The notes below the pieces were generated by a model. The model searched no databases. It saw nothing but the letters and a program-made list of their open reading frames with translations, and had not been told where the DNA came from. A DNA stretch of 64,000 nt from Rhodobacteraceae bacterium KLH11 (GTDB taxonomy: Bacteria; Pseudomonadota; Alphaproteobacteria; Rhodobacterales; Rhodobacteraceae): NCBI GenBank assembly GCA_000158135.1, contig DS999531.1, positions 1,167,272-1,231,271 on the forward strand, in the 5' to 3' direction. Within the stretch, counting starts at the first letter, position 1. Every line of letters starts with the position of its first letter. Shown one piece after another: positions 1-8,761 of this stretch. A program made the translations under genes and the position numbers.

Positions 1-1
1 T

Positions 2-64
2 CCGGGATATTTTTGGCCAGATGAAGAACGGATCCCCTGCTTCATCTGGCTCTAAATATCCCGG
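2..64. repeat. Long imperfect inverted repeat downstream of dnaJ
   Basis: Arms at 2-26 and 40-64 are reverse complements over 25 bases except for a three-base mismatch in the middle, separated by a 13-base loop. The left arm reads, on the minus strand, CTTCATCTGGCCAAAAATA. A related string occurs at 32716-32734 after mutS. The element lies in the transcript end of the dnaK-dnaJ operon, so it may fold in RNA and act as a 3' end or processing signal. No strong T-run follows, so a classical terminator is not certain. Confidence 0.6.
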
Positions 65-86
65 GGGAGTCGCGGCCTGCCGCGGC

Positions 87-101
87 GGGGGCAGAGCCCC
101 C
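87..101. terminator. Small G+C hairpin 3' of dnaJ
   Basis: Five G's at 87-91 can pair with five C's at 97-101 around a five-base loop. It sits 20 bases beyond the dnaJ stop. There is no T-run on the minus strand, so termination activity is only a guess. It may form one composite 3' element with the inverted repeat at 2-64. Confidence 0.25.
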
Positions 102-120
102 ATACGAACGTGAGGGCTTG

Positions 121-1272
121 TTAGCCCTTCATGCCATCCCAGAAAGACTTCACAGATGAAAAGAAGCTCTTGGATTCCGGGTGGTTATCCTCACCCAGAT
201 CGTCAAACTCACGTAACAGTTCTTTCTGGCGGCTGGTCAGGTTGACGGGCGTTTCCACGGCAAGCTCGATAAACATGTCGCCGATGCCGCCGCCACGCAG
301 CGCGGGCATACCTTTGCCGCGCAGCCGCATCTGGCGACCAGACTGGCTGCCGGAGGGAATCTGAACCCGGCCGCGACCGCCGTCGATTGTAGGAACCTCA
401 ATCGATCCACCGAGGGCAGCCTTGGCCATGCTGACCGGGACACGGCAATAGAGGTTCACACTGTCGCGTTCAAACAGCTTGTGCTCGGACACCTCGACAA
501 AGATATAGAGATCGCCCGGAGGGCCGCCGCGCATCCCGGCCTCGCCTTCGCCAGCCAGACGGATGCGGGTTCCGGTTTCAACGCCTGCAGGGATGTTCAC
601 AGACAGGGCACGGTCTTTTTCGACGCGACCAGCCCCACCGCAGGACTTACAGGGGTTCTTGATAATCTGGCCCAGACCAGAGCAGGTCGGGCAGGTGCGT
701 TCGACCGTGAAGAAACCCTGCTGTGCACGGACTTTGCCCATACCTGAACAAGTCGGGCAGGTGGTTGGTTCAACGCCACCTTCGGCACCGGTGCCGTCGC
801 AGGCGGAACAGGCAACGGCAGTGGGCACATTGATGGTTTTCTGCAGGCCAGCATAGGCTTCTTCCAGCGAAACCCGCAGATTGTAACGCAGGTCTGAACC
901 ACGCGCCGCGCGGCGTCCGCCGCCGCCACCACGCTGGCCACCCATAAAATCGCCAAACAGGTCATCGAAAACATCTGAGAACGCGCTGGAGAAATCACCT
1001 TGGCCGAAGCCGCCACCGGGGCGCCCTCCGCCGCCGCCCATGCCGTTTTCAAAGGCGGCGTGGCCAAAGCGGTCATAGGCAGCTTTCTTTTCGGCATCAC
1101 GCAGGACATCATAGGCCTCATTCGCCTCTTTGAACTGCGCTTCGGCGTCAGGGTTGTCCTTGTTGCGATCGGGATGCAGTTGTTTGGCTTTCGAGCGAAA
1201 GCCTTTCTTGATTTCATCCGCAGAAGCGCCCTTGGACACGCCGAGCACTTCGTAATAGTCGCGTTTGGACAT
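121..1272 (-). CDS. dnaJ: Chaperone DnaJ (Hsp40), full length
   Basis: A 383-residue type I J-domain co-chaperone that stimulates DnaK ATPase and hands over unfolded clients in the cytoplasm. The protein starts [12 protein letters not shown]. The HPD motif of the J domain is present (LHPDRN), followed by a Gly/Phe-rich linker with long glycine runs, then four CxxCxGxG zinc repeats ([32 protein letters not shown]) and the C-terminal substrate domains. I chose the ATG at 1272 because AAGGA lies just upstream and the family starts there; an in-frame extension to 1329 has no family similarity. It lies 74 bases downstream of dnaK on the same strand, so it is expected to be co-transcribed from the dnaK heat-shock promoter. 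Length is normal for the family. Confidence 0.97.
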   Translation of the reverse strand: MSKRDYYEVLGVSKGASADEIKKGFRSKAKQLHPDRNKDNPDAEAQFKEANEAYDVLRDAEKKAAYDRFGHAAFENGMGGGGGRPGGGFGQGDFSSAFSDVFDDLFGDFMGGQRGGGGGRRAARGSDLRYNLRVSLEEAYAGLQKTINVPTAVACSACDGTGAEGGVEPTTCPTCSGMGKVRAQQGFFTVERTCPTCSGLGQIIKNPCKSCGGAGRVEKDRALSVNIPAGVETGTRIRLAGEGEAGMRGGPPGDLYIFVEVSEHKLFERDSVNLYCRVPVSMAKAALGGSIEVPTIDGGRGRVQIPSGSQSGRQMRLRGKGMPALRGGGIGDMFIELAVETPVNLTSRQKELLREFDDLGEDNHPESKSFFSSVKSFWDGMKG

Positions 1273-1346
1273 CAGTTTTTCCTTCTGCCTCAACGTAATC
1301 GGGCCGGCCCGGCAACCGGACCGGCCCATATTGGCCCGGTTACCCG

Positions 1347-3254
1347 TTAGTTACGCTTGTCGTCATCCAGATCTTCGAACTCGGCATCGACAATGTCATC
1401 GTCACCCGGCGCGGCGTCAGCGGCGGCCGGTTCTTCTTCACCTTCTTCGGCTTGCGCCTTGTAGATGGCTTCGCCCAGCTTCATCGCAGCCTCGGTGACG
1501 TTCTGGATGCCTGACTTGATCTTGTCGGCATTTTCAGTTTCCAGCTCGTCCTTCAGCGCGGCAATCGCCAGCTCGATGGCTTCGATGGTGGTCGGATCGA
1601 CCTTGTCGGCATGCTCTTCCATCGACTTTTCGGTCGAATGGATGAGGCTTTCCGCCTGGTTCTTGGCGTCGACCAGTTCGCGGCGTTCCTTGTCGGCTTC
1701 CGCGTTCTCTTCGGCGTCCTTGACCATCTTGTCGATGTCCTCATCGGACAGACCGCCCGAGGCCTGGATGGTGATCTTCTGCTCTTTGCCGGTGCCTTTG
1801 TCCTTGGCCGAAACCGAGACAATGCCGTTGGCGTCGATGTCAAAAGTAACCTCAATCTGAGGCATACCGCGCGGTGCGGGCGGGATGTCTTCGAGGTTGA
1901 ACTGACCCAGGATCTTGTTGTCAGCAGCCATTTCACGCTCACCCTGGAACACGCGGATGGTTACGGCGTTCTGGTTGTCTTCGGCGGTCGAGAAGACCTG
2001 AGACTTTTTGGTCGGGATCGTGGTGTTGCGGTCGATCAGACGGGTGAACACGCCACCCAGCGTCTCGATGCCCAGCGACAGCGGGGTCACGTCCAGCAGA
2101 ACCACGTCTTTGACGTCGCCCTGCAGAACACCGGCCTGAATGGCGGCGCCCATGGCAACCACTTCGTCCGGGTTCACACCCTTGTGCGGCTCTTTACCGA
2201 AGAACTTAGTGACCTCTTCGATCACTTTCGGCATCCGGGTCATACCACCGACCAGAACAACCTCGTCCACGTCAGCAGCCGACAGACCGGCGTCTTTCAG
2301 AGCAGCCTGGCACGGCTTCATCGACTTCTTGATCAGGTCCGCAACCAGCGATTCCAGCTTGGCACGGGTCAGTTTCATGACCATGTGCAGCGGCTGACCG
2401 TTCGAACCCATCGAGATGAACGGCTGGTTGATTTCGGTCTGCGAGGTCGAGCTGAGTTCGATCTTGGCTTTTTCAGCGGCTTCTTTCAGACGCTGCAGGG
2501 CCATCTTGTCAGCGGACAGATCGACACCGTGTTCCTTTTTGAACTCGTCTGCCAAGTAGTTGACGATGCGCATGTCAAAGTCTTCACCACCCAGGAAGGT
2601 GTCACCGTTGGTCGACTTCACTTCGAACAGGCCGTCGTCGATTTCCAGAATGGTCACGTCGAAGGTACCGCCACCAAGGTCATAAACCGCGATGGTTTGG
2701 GTTTCTTCTTTGTCCAGACCATAGGCCAGCGCAGCCGCTGTCGGTTCGTTGATGATCCGCAGCACTTCCAGACCGGCGATTTTACCGGCGTCTTTGGTGG
2801 CCTGACGCTGGGCGTCGTTGAAATATGCCGGAACGGTGATAACTGCCTGCGTGACTTCCTCACCCAGATAGCTCTCGGCGGTTTCCTTCATCTTACCCAG
2901 AGTGAAGGCCGAGATCTGGCTTGGGGAGTACTTTTCACCGCGGGCTTCAACCCACGCGTCGCCATTGCCGCCATCAACGATGGCGTACGGCACCATTTTC
3001 TTATCTTTTTCGACTTCGGCATCATCCACGCGACGACCGATCAGGCGCTTGACGCCAAAGATCGTGTTGTCGGGGTTGGTGACCGCCTGACGTTTTGCAG
3101 GCTGACCGACCAGGCGCTCATCTTCAGTGAAGGCGACGATCGAGGGCGTGGTCCGCGCCCCTTCGGCGTTTTCGATGACCTTCGGCTGCGAACCGTCCAT
3201 GATGGCCACGCACGAGTTTGTGGTTCCGAGGTCAATCCCGATTACTTTACCCAT
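1347..3254 (-). CDS. dnaK: Chaperone DnaK (Hsp70)
   Basis: A 635-residue Hsp70, the usual length. The N-terminal actin-like ATPase begins with [16 protein letters not shown]. The phosphate-binding and adenosine motifs [15 protein letters not shown] and [13 protein letters not shown] are present. The substrate-binding domain follows (roughly residues 390-610), and the C-terminus ends in the acidic EEVD-like tail typical of proteobacteria ([16 protein letters not shown]). The ATG at 3254 has AAAGGGA about nine bases upstream. It is first in the dnaK-dnaJ operon, with a sigma-32-type promoter at 3367-3395. The partner GrpE is encoded about 30 kb away with hrcA, an arrangement usual in alphaproteobacteria. 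Confidence 0.98.
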   Translation of the reverse strand: MGKVIGIDLGTTNSCVAIMDGSQPKVIENAEGARTTPSIVAFTEDERLVGQPAKRQAVTNPDNTIFGVKRLIGRRVDDAEVEKDKKMVPYAIVDGGNGDAWVEARGEKYSPSQISAFTLGKMKETAESYLGEEVTQAVITVPAYFNDAQRQATKDAGKIAGLEVLRIINEPTAAALAYGLDKEETQTIAVYDLGGGTFDVTILEIDDGLFEVKSTNGDTFLGGEDFDMRIVNYLADEFKKEHGVDLSADKMALQRLKEAAEKAKIELSSTSQTEINQPFISMGSNGQPLHMVMKLTRAKLESLVADLIKKSMKPCQAALKDAGLSAADVDEVVLVGGMTRMPKVIEEVTKFFGKEPHKGVNPDEVVAMGAAIQAGVLQGDVKDVVLLDVTPLSLGIETLGGVFTRLIDRNTTIPTKKSQVFSTAEDNQNAVTIRVFQGEREMAADNKILGQFNLEDIPPAPRGMPQIEVTFDIDANGIVSVSAKDKGTGKEQKITIQASGGLSDEDIDKMVKDAEENAEADKERRELVDAKNQAESLIHSTEKSMEEHADKVDPTTIEAIELAIAALKDELETENADKIKSGIQNVTEAAMKLGEAIYKAQAEEGEEEPAAADAAPGDDDIVDAEFEDLDDDKRN

Positions 3255-3366
3255 ATTTTCAATCCCTTTCTCTTCAAGGCGATGTCCCGAGGGCCGGACC
3301 CGTTATGGCATCCTGTCCCCGATCTGATGTGCGCGACAGCACTACACCATCGCGCGTCGAGGCGTA

Positions 3367-3395
3367 TATAAGGACGAGATCAGGGGCCTGCAAGC
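3367..3395 (-). promoter_or_regulatory. Sigma-32 (RpoH) promoter of dnaK-dnaJ
   Basis: On the minus strand, CTTG (3395-3392) is followed after 18 bases by CTTATAT (3373-3367). This fits the alphaproteobacterial RpoH pattern CTTG-N17/18-CYTATnT. The predicted start of transcription would lie near 3360, leaving a leader of about 105 bases before dnaK. Position, spacing and the downstream gene all agree; the assignment is by motif only. Confidence 0.75.
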
Positions 3396-3468
3396 GTTCA
3401 GAAACGCGGGTTTTCGGGAATCTGCGGCCTTTTTTGGCAAGGTTTTGGCAAGGATTGGAGAATCGTGA

Positions 3469-4071
3469 ATGGCGCGGCTGCTTTTGCGCGGATTTGATAT
3501 CCGGAAAGGCTATTTGGATGTGGCAGCGCAAACCAGCCTGATTGAGTTGCTGCGCCCGATTCTGAAAGCCGCGCCACTCTATCGGCCCGTCACACCCTCG
3601 GGCAAAGAGATGTCGGTGCGCATGACCTCGGCCGGGGCGTTGGGCTGGGTGACCGATCGGGCCGGGTATCGCTATCAGGACAAGCATCCGAAGGGCCTGA
3701 ACTGGCCTGCGATCCCGGATGATATCCTTGCGATCTGGAAGGATTTGACCCGAGCAGAGCGGCAGCCCGATTGCTGCCTGATCAACTATTACGGTGAAGG
3801 CACAAAGATGGGCCTGCATCAGGACAAGGATGAGGCGGATTTCTCATGGCCAGTCCTGTCAATCTCGCTGGGTGATGATGCGCTGTTCCGGATTGGCAAC
3901 ACCACGCGGGGCGGCAAAACGGAATCGATCTGGCTGAGCTCGGGCGATGTGGTGATCATGGGCGGCCCCGCCCGGCTGGCCTATCACGGGGTGGATCGCA
4001 TCCGCTTCGGGTCATCCCGTCTGCTGCCCAAAGGTGGGCGGATCAACCTGACGCTGCGGATCGCAACCTAA
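3469..4071 (+). CDS. alkB: AlkB-family 2-oxoglutarate/Fe(II) dioxygenase
   Basis: A 200-residue member of the AlkB family, which repairs 1-methyladenine and 3-methylcytosine in DNA or RNA by oxidative demethylation. The iron ligands are visible: HxD at H117-Q-D119 (GLHQDKDE) and H173 (AYHGVDRI). The 2-oxoglutarate-binding arginines lie in RINLTLR at 191-197. The core NYYGEGTKMGLHQDKDE matches the E. coli-type subgroup. It is divergent from dnaK across about 210 bases and ends four bases inside the convergent ABC-2 permease gene. No adaptive-response genes (ada, alkA) are next to it. Length is normal. Confidence 0.93.
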   Translation: MARLLLRGFDIRKGYLDVAAQTSLIELLRPILKAAPLYRPVTPSGKEMSVRMTSAGALGWVTDRAGYRYQDKHPKGLNWPAIPDDILAIWKDLTRAERQPDCCLINYYGEGTKMGLHQDKDEADFSWPVLSISLGDDALFRIGNTTRGGKTESIWLSSGDVVIMGGPARLAYHGVDRIRFGSSRLLPKGGRINLTLRIAT

Positions 4072-4895
4072 CGGCGCGCATCCCAGCTTTTTGAGACCTG
4101 TTTGCGCGTGTAGAACTCGGCCAGCAAGCCAATCATGGTCAGGACAATCCCAACCCAAAGCGCATATTCCCAACTGGAGTTCCGTGGAAAGTAGTTGCGG
4201 AAGATAAAGCCCCGACATTGATCGATGATGTGAAACAGCGGGTTCCAGGCAAACATGGTCAGTGCGAAGCCGCCCAGCGCGTTTCCGACAAACATTTTTC
4301 CCGAGAACACCATGTTCATACGACGATATACATTCTTCAGGATTTCGACGGTCCTTGGAAACCAAGGTCTGAGCGCCAACAGCACCAACCCGATGGAGCA
4401 ACCGGTAAACCAGGACAACACCAACATCGCAAATGCGCCACCGGGCTCCTGTATCTCAATCGGATTAACCGCCACATTATAAGCAAACAAGATCACCAGA
4501 ATCGAAACCAATTGCGTATATAATATTCCGAACGCAGCCGCTGCCAGCATCACCATCATGGTCATTGGTGAATGTAATGTCATTGGGTTGTTGCCAGAGC
4601 CAACTCCGGCAATTGAGTTGACCGATTTGATATTGGTCAGGAACAGAAACACCCCGGAAAGAAGGAATAAAATCTGTTCTCCTCGGATTTTTGCCACACC
4701 AGTGAACCGGCCCAGTAGTGACATGATCAAATAAAATACTGAAACCAGCAAAACAACCTGAACAATATTGATCACGATGGCAAGCACAGCATTGGAATGC
4801 TGCGAGCGGATGTTGCGCACCACCGCGTGAAAAATCAGCTCAGCCGTGGTGAAGGCCCCGCCCAGCAGTGACTGATTTCGTTTGTACTTGAACAC
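4068..4895 (-). CDS. ABC-2 type polysaccharide-export permease (orphan)
   Basis: A 275-residue integral membrane protein with about six hydrophobic segments (for example around residues 35-60, 75-90, 110-140, 155-175 and near the C-terminus). It is laid out like the KpsM/Wzm class of ABC-2 permeases that export capsule or O-antigen. The C-terminal loop with FAWNPLFHIIDQCRGFIF is characteristic of that class. The matching ATPase (KpsT/Wzt) is not adjacent. It faces alkB (4-base overlap) and lies 122 bases upstream of, and divergent from, the cysQ-kdsB-galE-glycosyltransferase chain, which suggests a role in surface glycan export. Base composition is a little more AT-rich than its neighbours. 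The substrate is unknown. Confidence 0.75.
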   Translation of the reverse strand: MFKYKRNQSLLGGAFTTAELIFHAVVRNIRSQHSNAVLAIVINIVQVVLLVSVFYLIMSLLGRFTGVAKIRGEQILFLLSGVFLFLTNIKSVNSIAGVGSGNNPMTLHSPMTMMVMLAAAAFGILYTQLVSILVILFAYNVAVNPIEIQEPGGAFAMLVLSWFTGCSIGLVLLALRPWFPRTVEILKNVYRRMNMVFSGKMFVGNALGGFALTMFAWNPLFHIIDQCRGFIFRNYFPRNSSWEYALWVGIVLTMIGLLAEFYTRKQVSKSWDARR

Positions 4896-5017
4896 TCGAT
4901 TGCTCTTTTCTGCTGTGTCACCGGTTATATGGCACGAAATTCTTGCTGTTCCGTATCCATCCCATCATAAGTCCGTCAGCAACCCGGATCAACAAACCAC
5001 AGGAACGGAGCTTTTTT

Positions 5018-5815
5018 GTGACTTACGACGCCCTAATACCCGTCATCCGGCGGCTGGCCCTGGAGGCCGGAGACAAGATCATGCAGATCTATGAGGCGGA
5101 TGATTTCGACGTCAAAGTCAAATCCGATGCCAGCCCCGTGACCGAGGCGGACGAGGCCGCAGATGCCCTGATTTCAGCCGGGCTGCGTGCAGCTTTCCCC
5201 GATATTCTGCTGGTGACCGAAGAGCAGGCAGCGACGCATTCTGAAAAAGGGGAAACCTTCCTCATCGTTGATCCGCTGGACGGCACCAAGGAATTCATCA
5301 ACCGGCGCGGTGATTTCACCGTCAATATCGCACTGGTCGAAAACGGCGTGCCGACGCGCGGCGTGGTTTATGCCCCCGCCCGAGGCCGGATGTTCTATAC
5401 GCAGGCCGATGGTCAGGCAGTCGAAGAAACCGGCGCGCTGGATAAACAGCAGCCGGGTGAGGTGACGCCAATATCAGTCTCTAAACCGGACAATTCGGCG
5501 CTTTTGATCGTGGCGTCTAAATCGCATCGGGATCAGGCAACCGAAGACTACATCAACAAATATCAGGTGCGTGACAGCAAAAGCGCGGGCTCATCGCTGA
5601 AGTTCTGTCTGGTCGCCACTGGCGAGGCTGATCTCTATCCCCGTGTCGGTCGCACCATGGAATGGGATACCGCTGCGGGCCATGCGGTTCTGGCCGGTGC
5701 CGGGGGGGATGTGGTGCGTTTTGACGACCATTCCCCGCTGACCTATGGCAAGGATGACTATGCCAATCCGTTTTTCATCGCCTATGCTCCGGGCGTAGAC
5801 CTGAAGGAAGCCTGA
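5018..5815 (+). CDS. cysQ: 3'(2'),5'-bisphosphate nucleotidase CysQ
   Basis: A 265-residue inositol-monophosphatase-superfamily enzyme. It hydrolyses PAP (3'-phosphoadenosine 5'-phosphate) to AMP, removing the inhibitory by-product of PAPS-using sulfotransferases and of sulfate assimilation. The metal-binding motifs are DPLDGTKEFINRRGDFTVNI and WDTAAGHAVL. I chose the GTG at 5018 (protein MTYDALIPVIRRL) because AGGA and GGAG lie just upstream; an in-frame ATG at 4943 would add residues without family similarity. Its stop overlaps the kdsB start by one base (TGATG). Being in the same chain as a sulfotransferase at 11476 makes functional sense, since that enzyme would release PAP. Confidence 0.9.
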   Translation: MTYDALIPVIRRLALEAGDKIMQIYEADDFDVKVKSDASPVTEADEAADALISAGLRAAFPDILLVTEEQAATHSEKGETFLIVDPLDGTKEFINRRGDFTVNIALVENGVPTRGVVYAPARGRMFYTQADGQAVEETGALDKQQPGEVTPISVSKPDNSALLIVASKSHRDQATEDYINKYQVRDSKSAGSSLKFCLVATGEADLYPRVGRTMEWDTAAGHAVLAGAGGDVVRFDDHSPLTYGKDDYANPFFIAYAPGVDLKEA

Positions 5816-6615
5816 TGTCCGTTCTGATTGCCATCCCCGCCCGCTATGCCTCAAGCCGCTATCCCGGCAAACCTCTGGTGCCGCTGACCGGCGCCAACGG
5901 GACAAGCATGACGCTGATCGAGCGCTCGTGGCGGGCGGCAATCTCGGTCTCGGGCGTGGATCGCGTGGTTGTGGCCACCGATGACGACCGTATCCGTGAG
6001 GCGGCAGAGGGCTTCGGGGCCGAAGTGGTGATGACCTCGGACAGCTGCCGCAATGGCACCGAACGCTGTGCCGAAACACATGCAGCGCTGGGCGGCGGGT
6101 ATGAGATCGTGGTTAATCTGCAGGGCGATGCGCCGCTGACACCGCATTGGTTTATCGAAGACCTGATCTCGGGCCTGCGCGACGCGCCGGATGCGGGTAT
6201 TGCCACACCGGTTCTGCGTTGCGACGGTGCCGCGCTGAACGGGCTGCTGAATGACCGCAAACATGGCCGCGTGGGCGGCACAACGGCCGTGTTCGGCAAC
6301 GATCACAGCGCGCTCTATTTCTCGAAAGAAGTGATCCCCTTTACGTCGGAAAATTACGCCGACGCTGATCCAACCCCGGTCTTTCACCATGTGGGTGTCT
6401 ACGCCTATCGCCCCGATGCATTGGCAGCCTATCCCAATTGGCCAACGGGCCCGCTGGAAACTCTGGAAGGGCTGGAGCAGCTGCGATTCATGGAAAACGG
6501 TCGCAAGGTTCTGTGTGTCGAGGTCGAAGCCAAGGGCCGTCAGTTCTGGGAGCTGAACAACCCGCAGGATGTCGCCAAGATCGAAGAGATGATGGCCGCG
6601 ATGGGGCTGGAATGA
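5815..6615 (+). CDS. kdsB: 3-deoxy-manno-octulosonate cytidylyltransferase
   Basis: A 266-residue nucleotidyltransferase that activates Kdo as CMP-Kdo for lipopolysaccharide or capsule synthesis. It begins MSVLIAIPARYASSRYPGKP, the nucleotide-binding signature of KdsB (IPARYxSSRxPGKP). It also carries DRVVVATDDDRI, the CRNGTER stretch and VVNLQGDAPL. Start and stop overlap its neighbours by one base (cysQ) and four bases (galE), so translation is coupled. Length is slightly above the E. coli enzyme (248). CMP-sialate-type synthetases are related, but the N-terminal signature favours Kdo. Confidence 0.88.
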   Translation: MSVLIAIPARYASSRYPGKPLVPLTGANGTSMTLIERSWRAAISVSGVDRVVVATDDDRIREAAEGFGAEVVMTSDSCRNGTERCAETHAALGGGYEIVVNLQGDAPLTPHWFIEDLISGLRDAPDAGIATPVLRCDGAALNGLLNDRKHGRVGGTTAVFGNDHSALYFSKEVIPFTSENYADADPTPVFHHVGVYAYRPDALAAYPNWPTGPLETLEGLEQLRFMENGRKVLCVEVEAKGRQFWELNNPQDVAKIEEMMAAMGLE

Positions 6616-7595
6616 CGCATATTCTGGTCACCGGCGGCGCGGGCTATATCGGCTCGCATGCCTGCAAGGCACTGGCGCAGGCGGGGTATACCCCGGTGAC
6701 CTATGACAATCTTGTCACCGGTTGGCAGGATGCGGTGAAATTCGGCCCGTTTGAACGGGGCGATCTGTCAGACCGCGCACGGCTGGATGCGGTGTTTGCC
6801 AAATACCAGCCTGCCGCCGTGATGCATTTTGCAGCGCTCAGCCAGGTGGGCGAAGCGATGTCAGAACCCGGCAGGTACTGGTCGAATAATGTGACCGGCT
6901 CTTTGAACCTGATTCAAGCAGCCGTCGACGCAGGCTGTCTGAATTTCGTCTTCTCCTCGACCTGTGCCACCTATGGCGAACACGATAATGTAGTTTTGGA
7001 TGAAACCACACCACAGCATCCGCTGAACGCCTACGGGGCCTCAAAACGCGCGATCGAGGATATCCTGCGCGACTATCAGGCCGCTTACGGGCTGAACCAT
7101 GTGATCTTCCGCTATTTCAACGTCGCCGGAGCTGACCCGGACGCCGAAGTCGGAGAGTTCCACCAGCCCGAAACCCATCTGGTGCCGCTGATGCTGGATG
7201 CCATTGAGGGCAAGCGCGACGGGCTGACGGTGTTCGGCACCGACTATGATACGCCCGACGGCACCTGCATCCGCGACTATGTCCATGTCTGCGATCTGGT
7301 CGATGCGCATGTTCTGGGGCTGAACTGGCTGGAACAGGGAAAAGAAAGCCGCGTGTTCAATCTGGGCACCGGGTCCGGGTTTTCGGTAATGGAAGTGATC
7401 GAACACTCCAAAGCGGTCACCAATCGCGCCGTGCCATATACCATCGGCCCGCGCCGGGCCGGCGATTGCACGCGGCTGGTTTCAGGCTCGGTACGGGCTG
7501 AAGAAGAACTGGGCTGGCGGCCAAAAAGATCAACGTTAGAGACGATGATCACGGATGCCTGGCGCTGGCATCAGAATGGCAGCTACGACAAGTGA
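6612..7595 (+). CDS. galE: UDP-glucose 4-epimerase
   Basis: A 327-residue short-chain dehydrogenase/reductase-type sugar-nucleotide epimerase interconverting UDP-glucose and UDP-galactose. The Rossmann motif ILVTGGAGYIGSHACKAL is at the N-terminus. The catalytic Ser/Tyr/Lys set appears as FSSTCATYG and NAYGASKRAIE (YxxxK). The NVAGADPDAEVGE and GTCIRDYVHVCDL stretches are typical of GalE. I chose the ATG at 6612, which overlaps the kdsB stop (ATGA). An upstream in-frame extension lies wholly inside kdsB. It supplies UDP-hexose to the glycosyltransferases that follow without a break. Confidence 0.94.
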   Translation: MTHILVTGGAGYIGSHACKALAQAGYTPVTYDNLVTGWQDAVKFGPFERGDLSDRARLDAVFAKYQPAAVMHFAALSQVGEAMSEPGRYWSNNVTGSLNLIQAAVDAGCLNFVFSSTCATYGEHDNVVLDETTPQHPLNAYGASKRAIEDILRDYQAAYGLNHVIFRYFNVAGADPDAEVGEFHQPETHLVPLMLDAIEGKRDGLTVFGTDYDTPDGTCIRDYVHVCDLVDAHVLGLNWLEQGKESRVFNLGTGSGFSVMEVIEHSKAVTNRAVPYTIGPRRAGDCTRLVSGSVRAEEELGWRPKRSTLETMITDAWRWHQNGSYDK

Positions 7596-8638
7596 GCACA
7601 GACCAACAGCCGCTTGACTGGGTGCAACGCTACAAGCTGCGCCTGAAACGCAAGCGGTTGTTGTGGCGATCGTTTCGTAGCCGCCGTCAACTGAGCACGC
7701 TTTGCGACCGAACACAGCAGATCGGGCCCGGGGCGATCCTTGCCTTTACCACGCTGCGCAACGAGATCACCCGGCTGCCTTGGTTCATTCATCACTATCG
7801 CGCGCTCGGCGTGGATCACTTTCTGATGGTGGATAACAGCAGCGACGACGGCTCGGCAGCATACCTGCAGGATCAACCCGATGTATCGCTGTGGCAAACC
7901 GATGCGAGCTATCGCGCGTCCCGCTTCGGGTTGGACTGGCTGACATGGCTGCAGTGGCGATACGGGCACGGACACTGGACGCTGATGGTCGATGCCGATG
8001 AACTGCTGATCTACGCCCACCACGACACATATTCACTGCACGATCTGACTGGATGGTTAGAGAGGCGCGGGCAGGTGGCCTTTGGGGCCCTGATGCTGGA
8101 CCTCTATCCCAAAGGCCCTTTGGGCACGCAACAGTATGATCCCGGAACCGATCCAACCCGGGTGCTGAACATGTTCGATCCCGGCCCCTACCGTGCCCGG
8201 CGCCAAAGCCCGATGGGCAATCTTTGGGTACAGGGCGGGGTACGGGAACGCGCGTTCTTTACGGACCAACCCGAACGATCGCCAACGTTGAACAAAATAC
8301 CGCTGGTGCGCTGGTCGCGGTATATGGCCTATGTCAACTCGTGCCACTCGGCCCTGCCCCGGCCCCTGAACTTTGTCTATGACGGGCCGGGAGGGCAGGC
8401 CCCCTCGGGTGTTTTATTGCACACCAAGTTCCTGCCCGAAGTGGTCGAAAAATCGCGGATTGAAAAACAAAGACGCCAGCACTTCCACGACCCCGATCAG
8501 TTCAGCGCCTATTATGACGGGATCGCGCAGGGGCCCGATCTTTGGACAGCTGCATCTGCCGAACTGCGTGATTGGCGGCAATTGCAAGAGCTGGGCCTGA
8601 TGCAGAGCAGGGGGTTTCCGACCGCTATGGGGAAGTAA
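7592..8638 (+). CDS. Family-2-like glycosyltransferase (first of tandem pair)
   Basis: A 348-residue soluble protein of the 'Glyco_tranf_2_4' type. The start is a GTG overlapping the galE stop by four bases. A basic N-terminus (KLRLKRKRLLWRSFRSRR) is followed by LRNEITRLPWFIHHYRALG and FLMVDNSSDDG, the usual N-terminal nucleotide-binding part. A metal-binding DADE motif lies at 134-137. It is clearly paralogous to the next gene: both share the basic start, the RNE motif, the VDN-SDD loop, a WxxD-SY-S-FGLDW stretch and a TYGNLWIQGG-like segment. Donor and acceptor cannot be told from sequence. The basic N-terminus could help it bind the membrane surface. Confidence 0.8.
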   Translation: MSTDQQPLDWVQRYKLRLKRKRLLWRSFRSRRQLSTLCDRTQQIGPGAILAFTTLRNEITRLPWFIHHYRALGVDHFLMVDNSSDDGSAAYLQDQPDVSLWQTDASYRASRFGLDWLTWLQWRYGHGHWTLMVDADELLIYAHHDTYSLHDLTGWLERRGQVAFGALMLDLYPKGPLGTQQYDPGTDPTRVLNMFDPGPYRARRQSPMGNLWVQGGVRERAFFTDQPERSPTLNKIPLVRWSRYMAYVNSCHSALPRPLNFVYDGPGGQAPSGVLLHTKFLPEVVEKSRIEKQRRQHFHDPDQFSAYYDGIAQGPDLWTAASAELRDWRQLQELGLMQSRGFPTAMGK

Positions 8639-8761
8639 ACCGGATTTAAACCCGTTGCCTCGCAAGGTACGGAAGTGTCATAAAACGGTAATAGCCCAGC
8701 ACCACTCAGGCCTGAAACGGCCACGGGCAGAGGCGCGTATCAAAAAAGGTTGGGCATCTGC

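Noticed and set aside
1611..3371. A long open frame (586 codons) on the plus strand opposite dnaK
   Set aside because: It lies fully antisense to dnaK, has no recognisable domain and arises from codon bias in GC-rich DNA.
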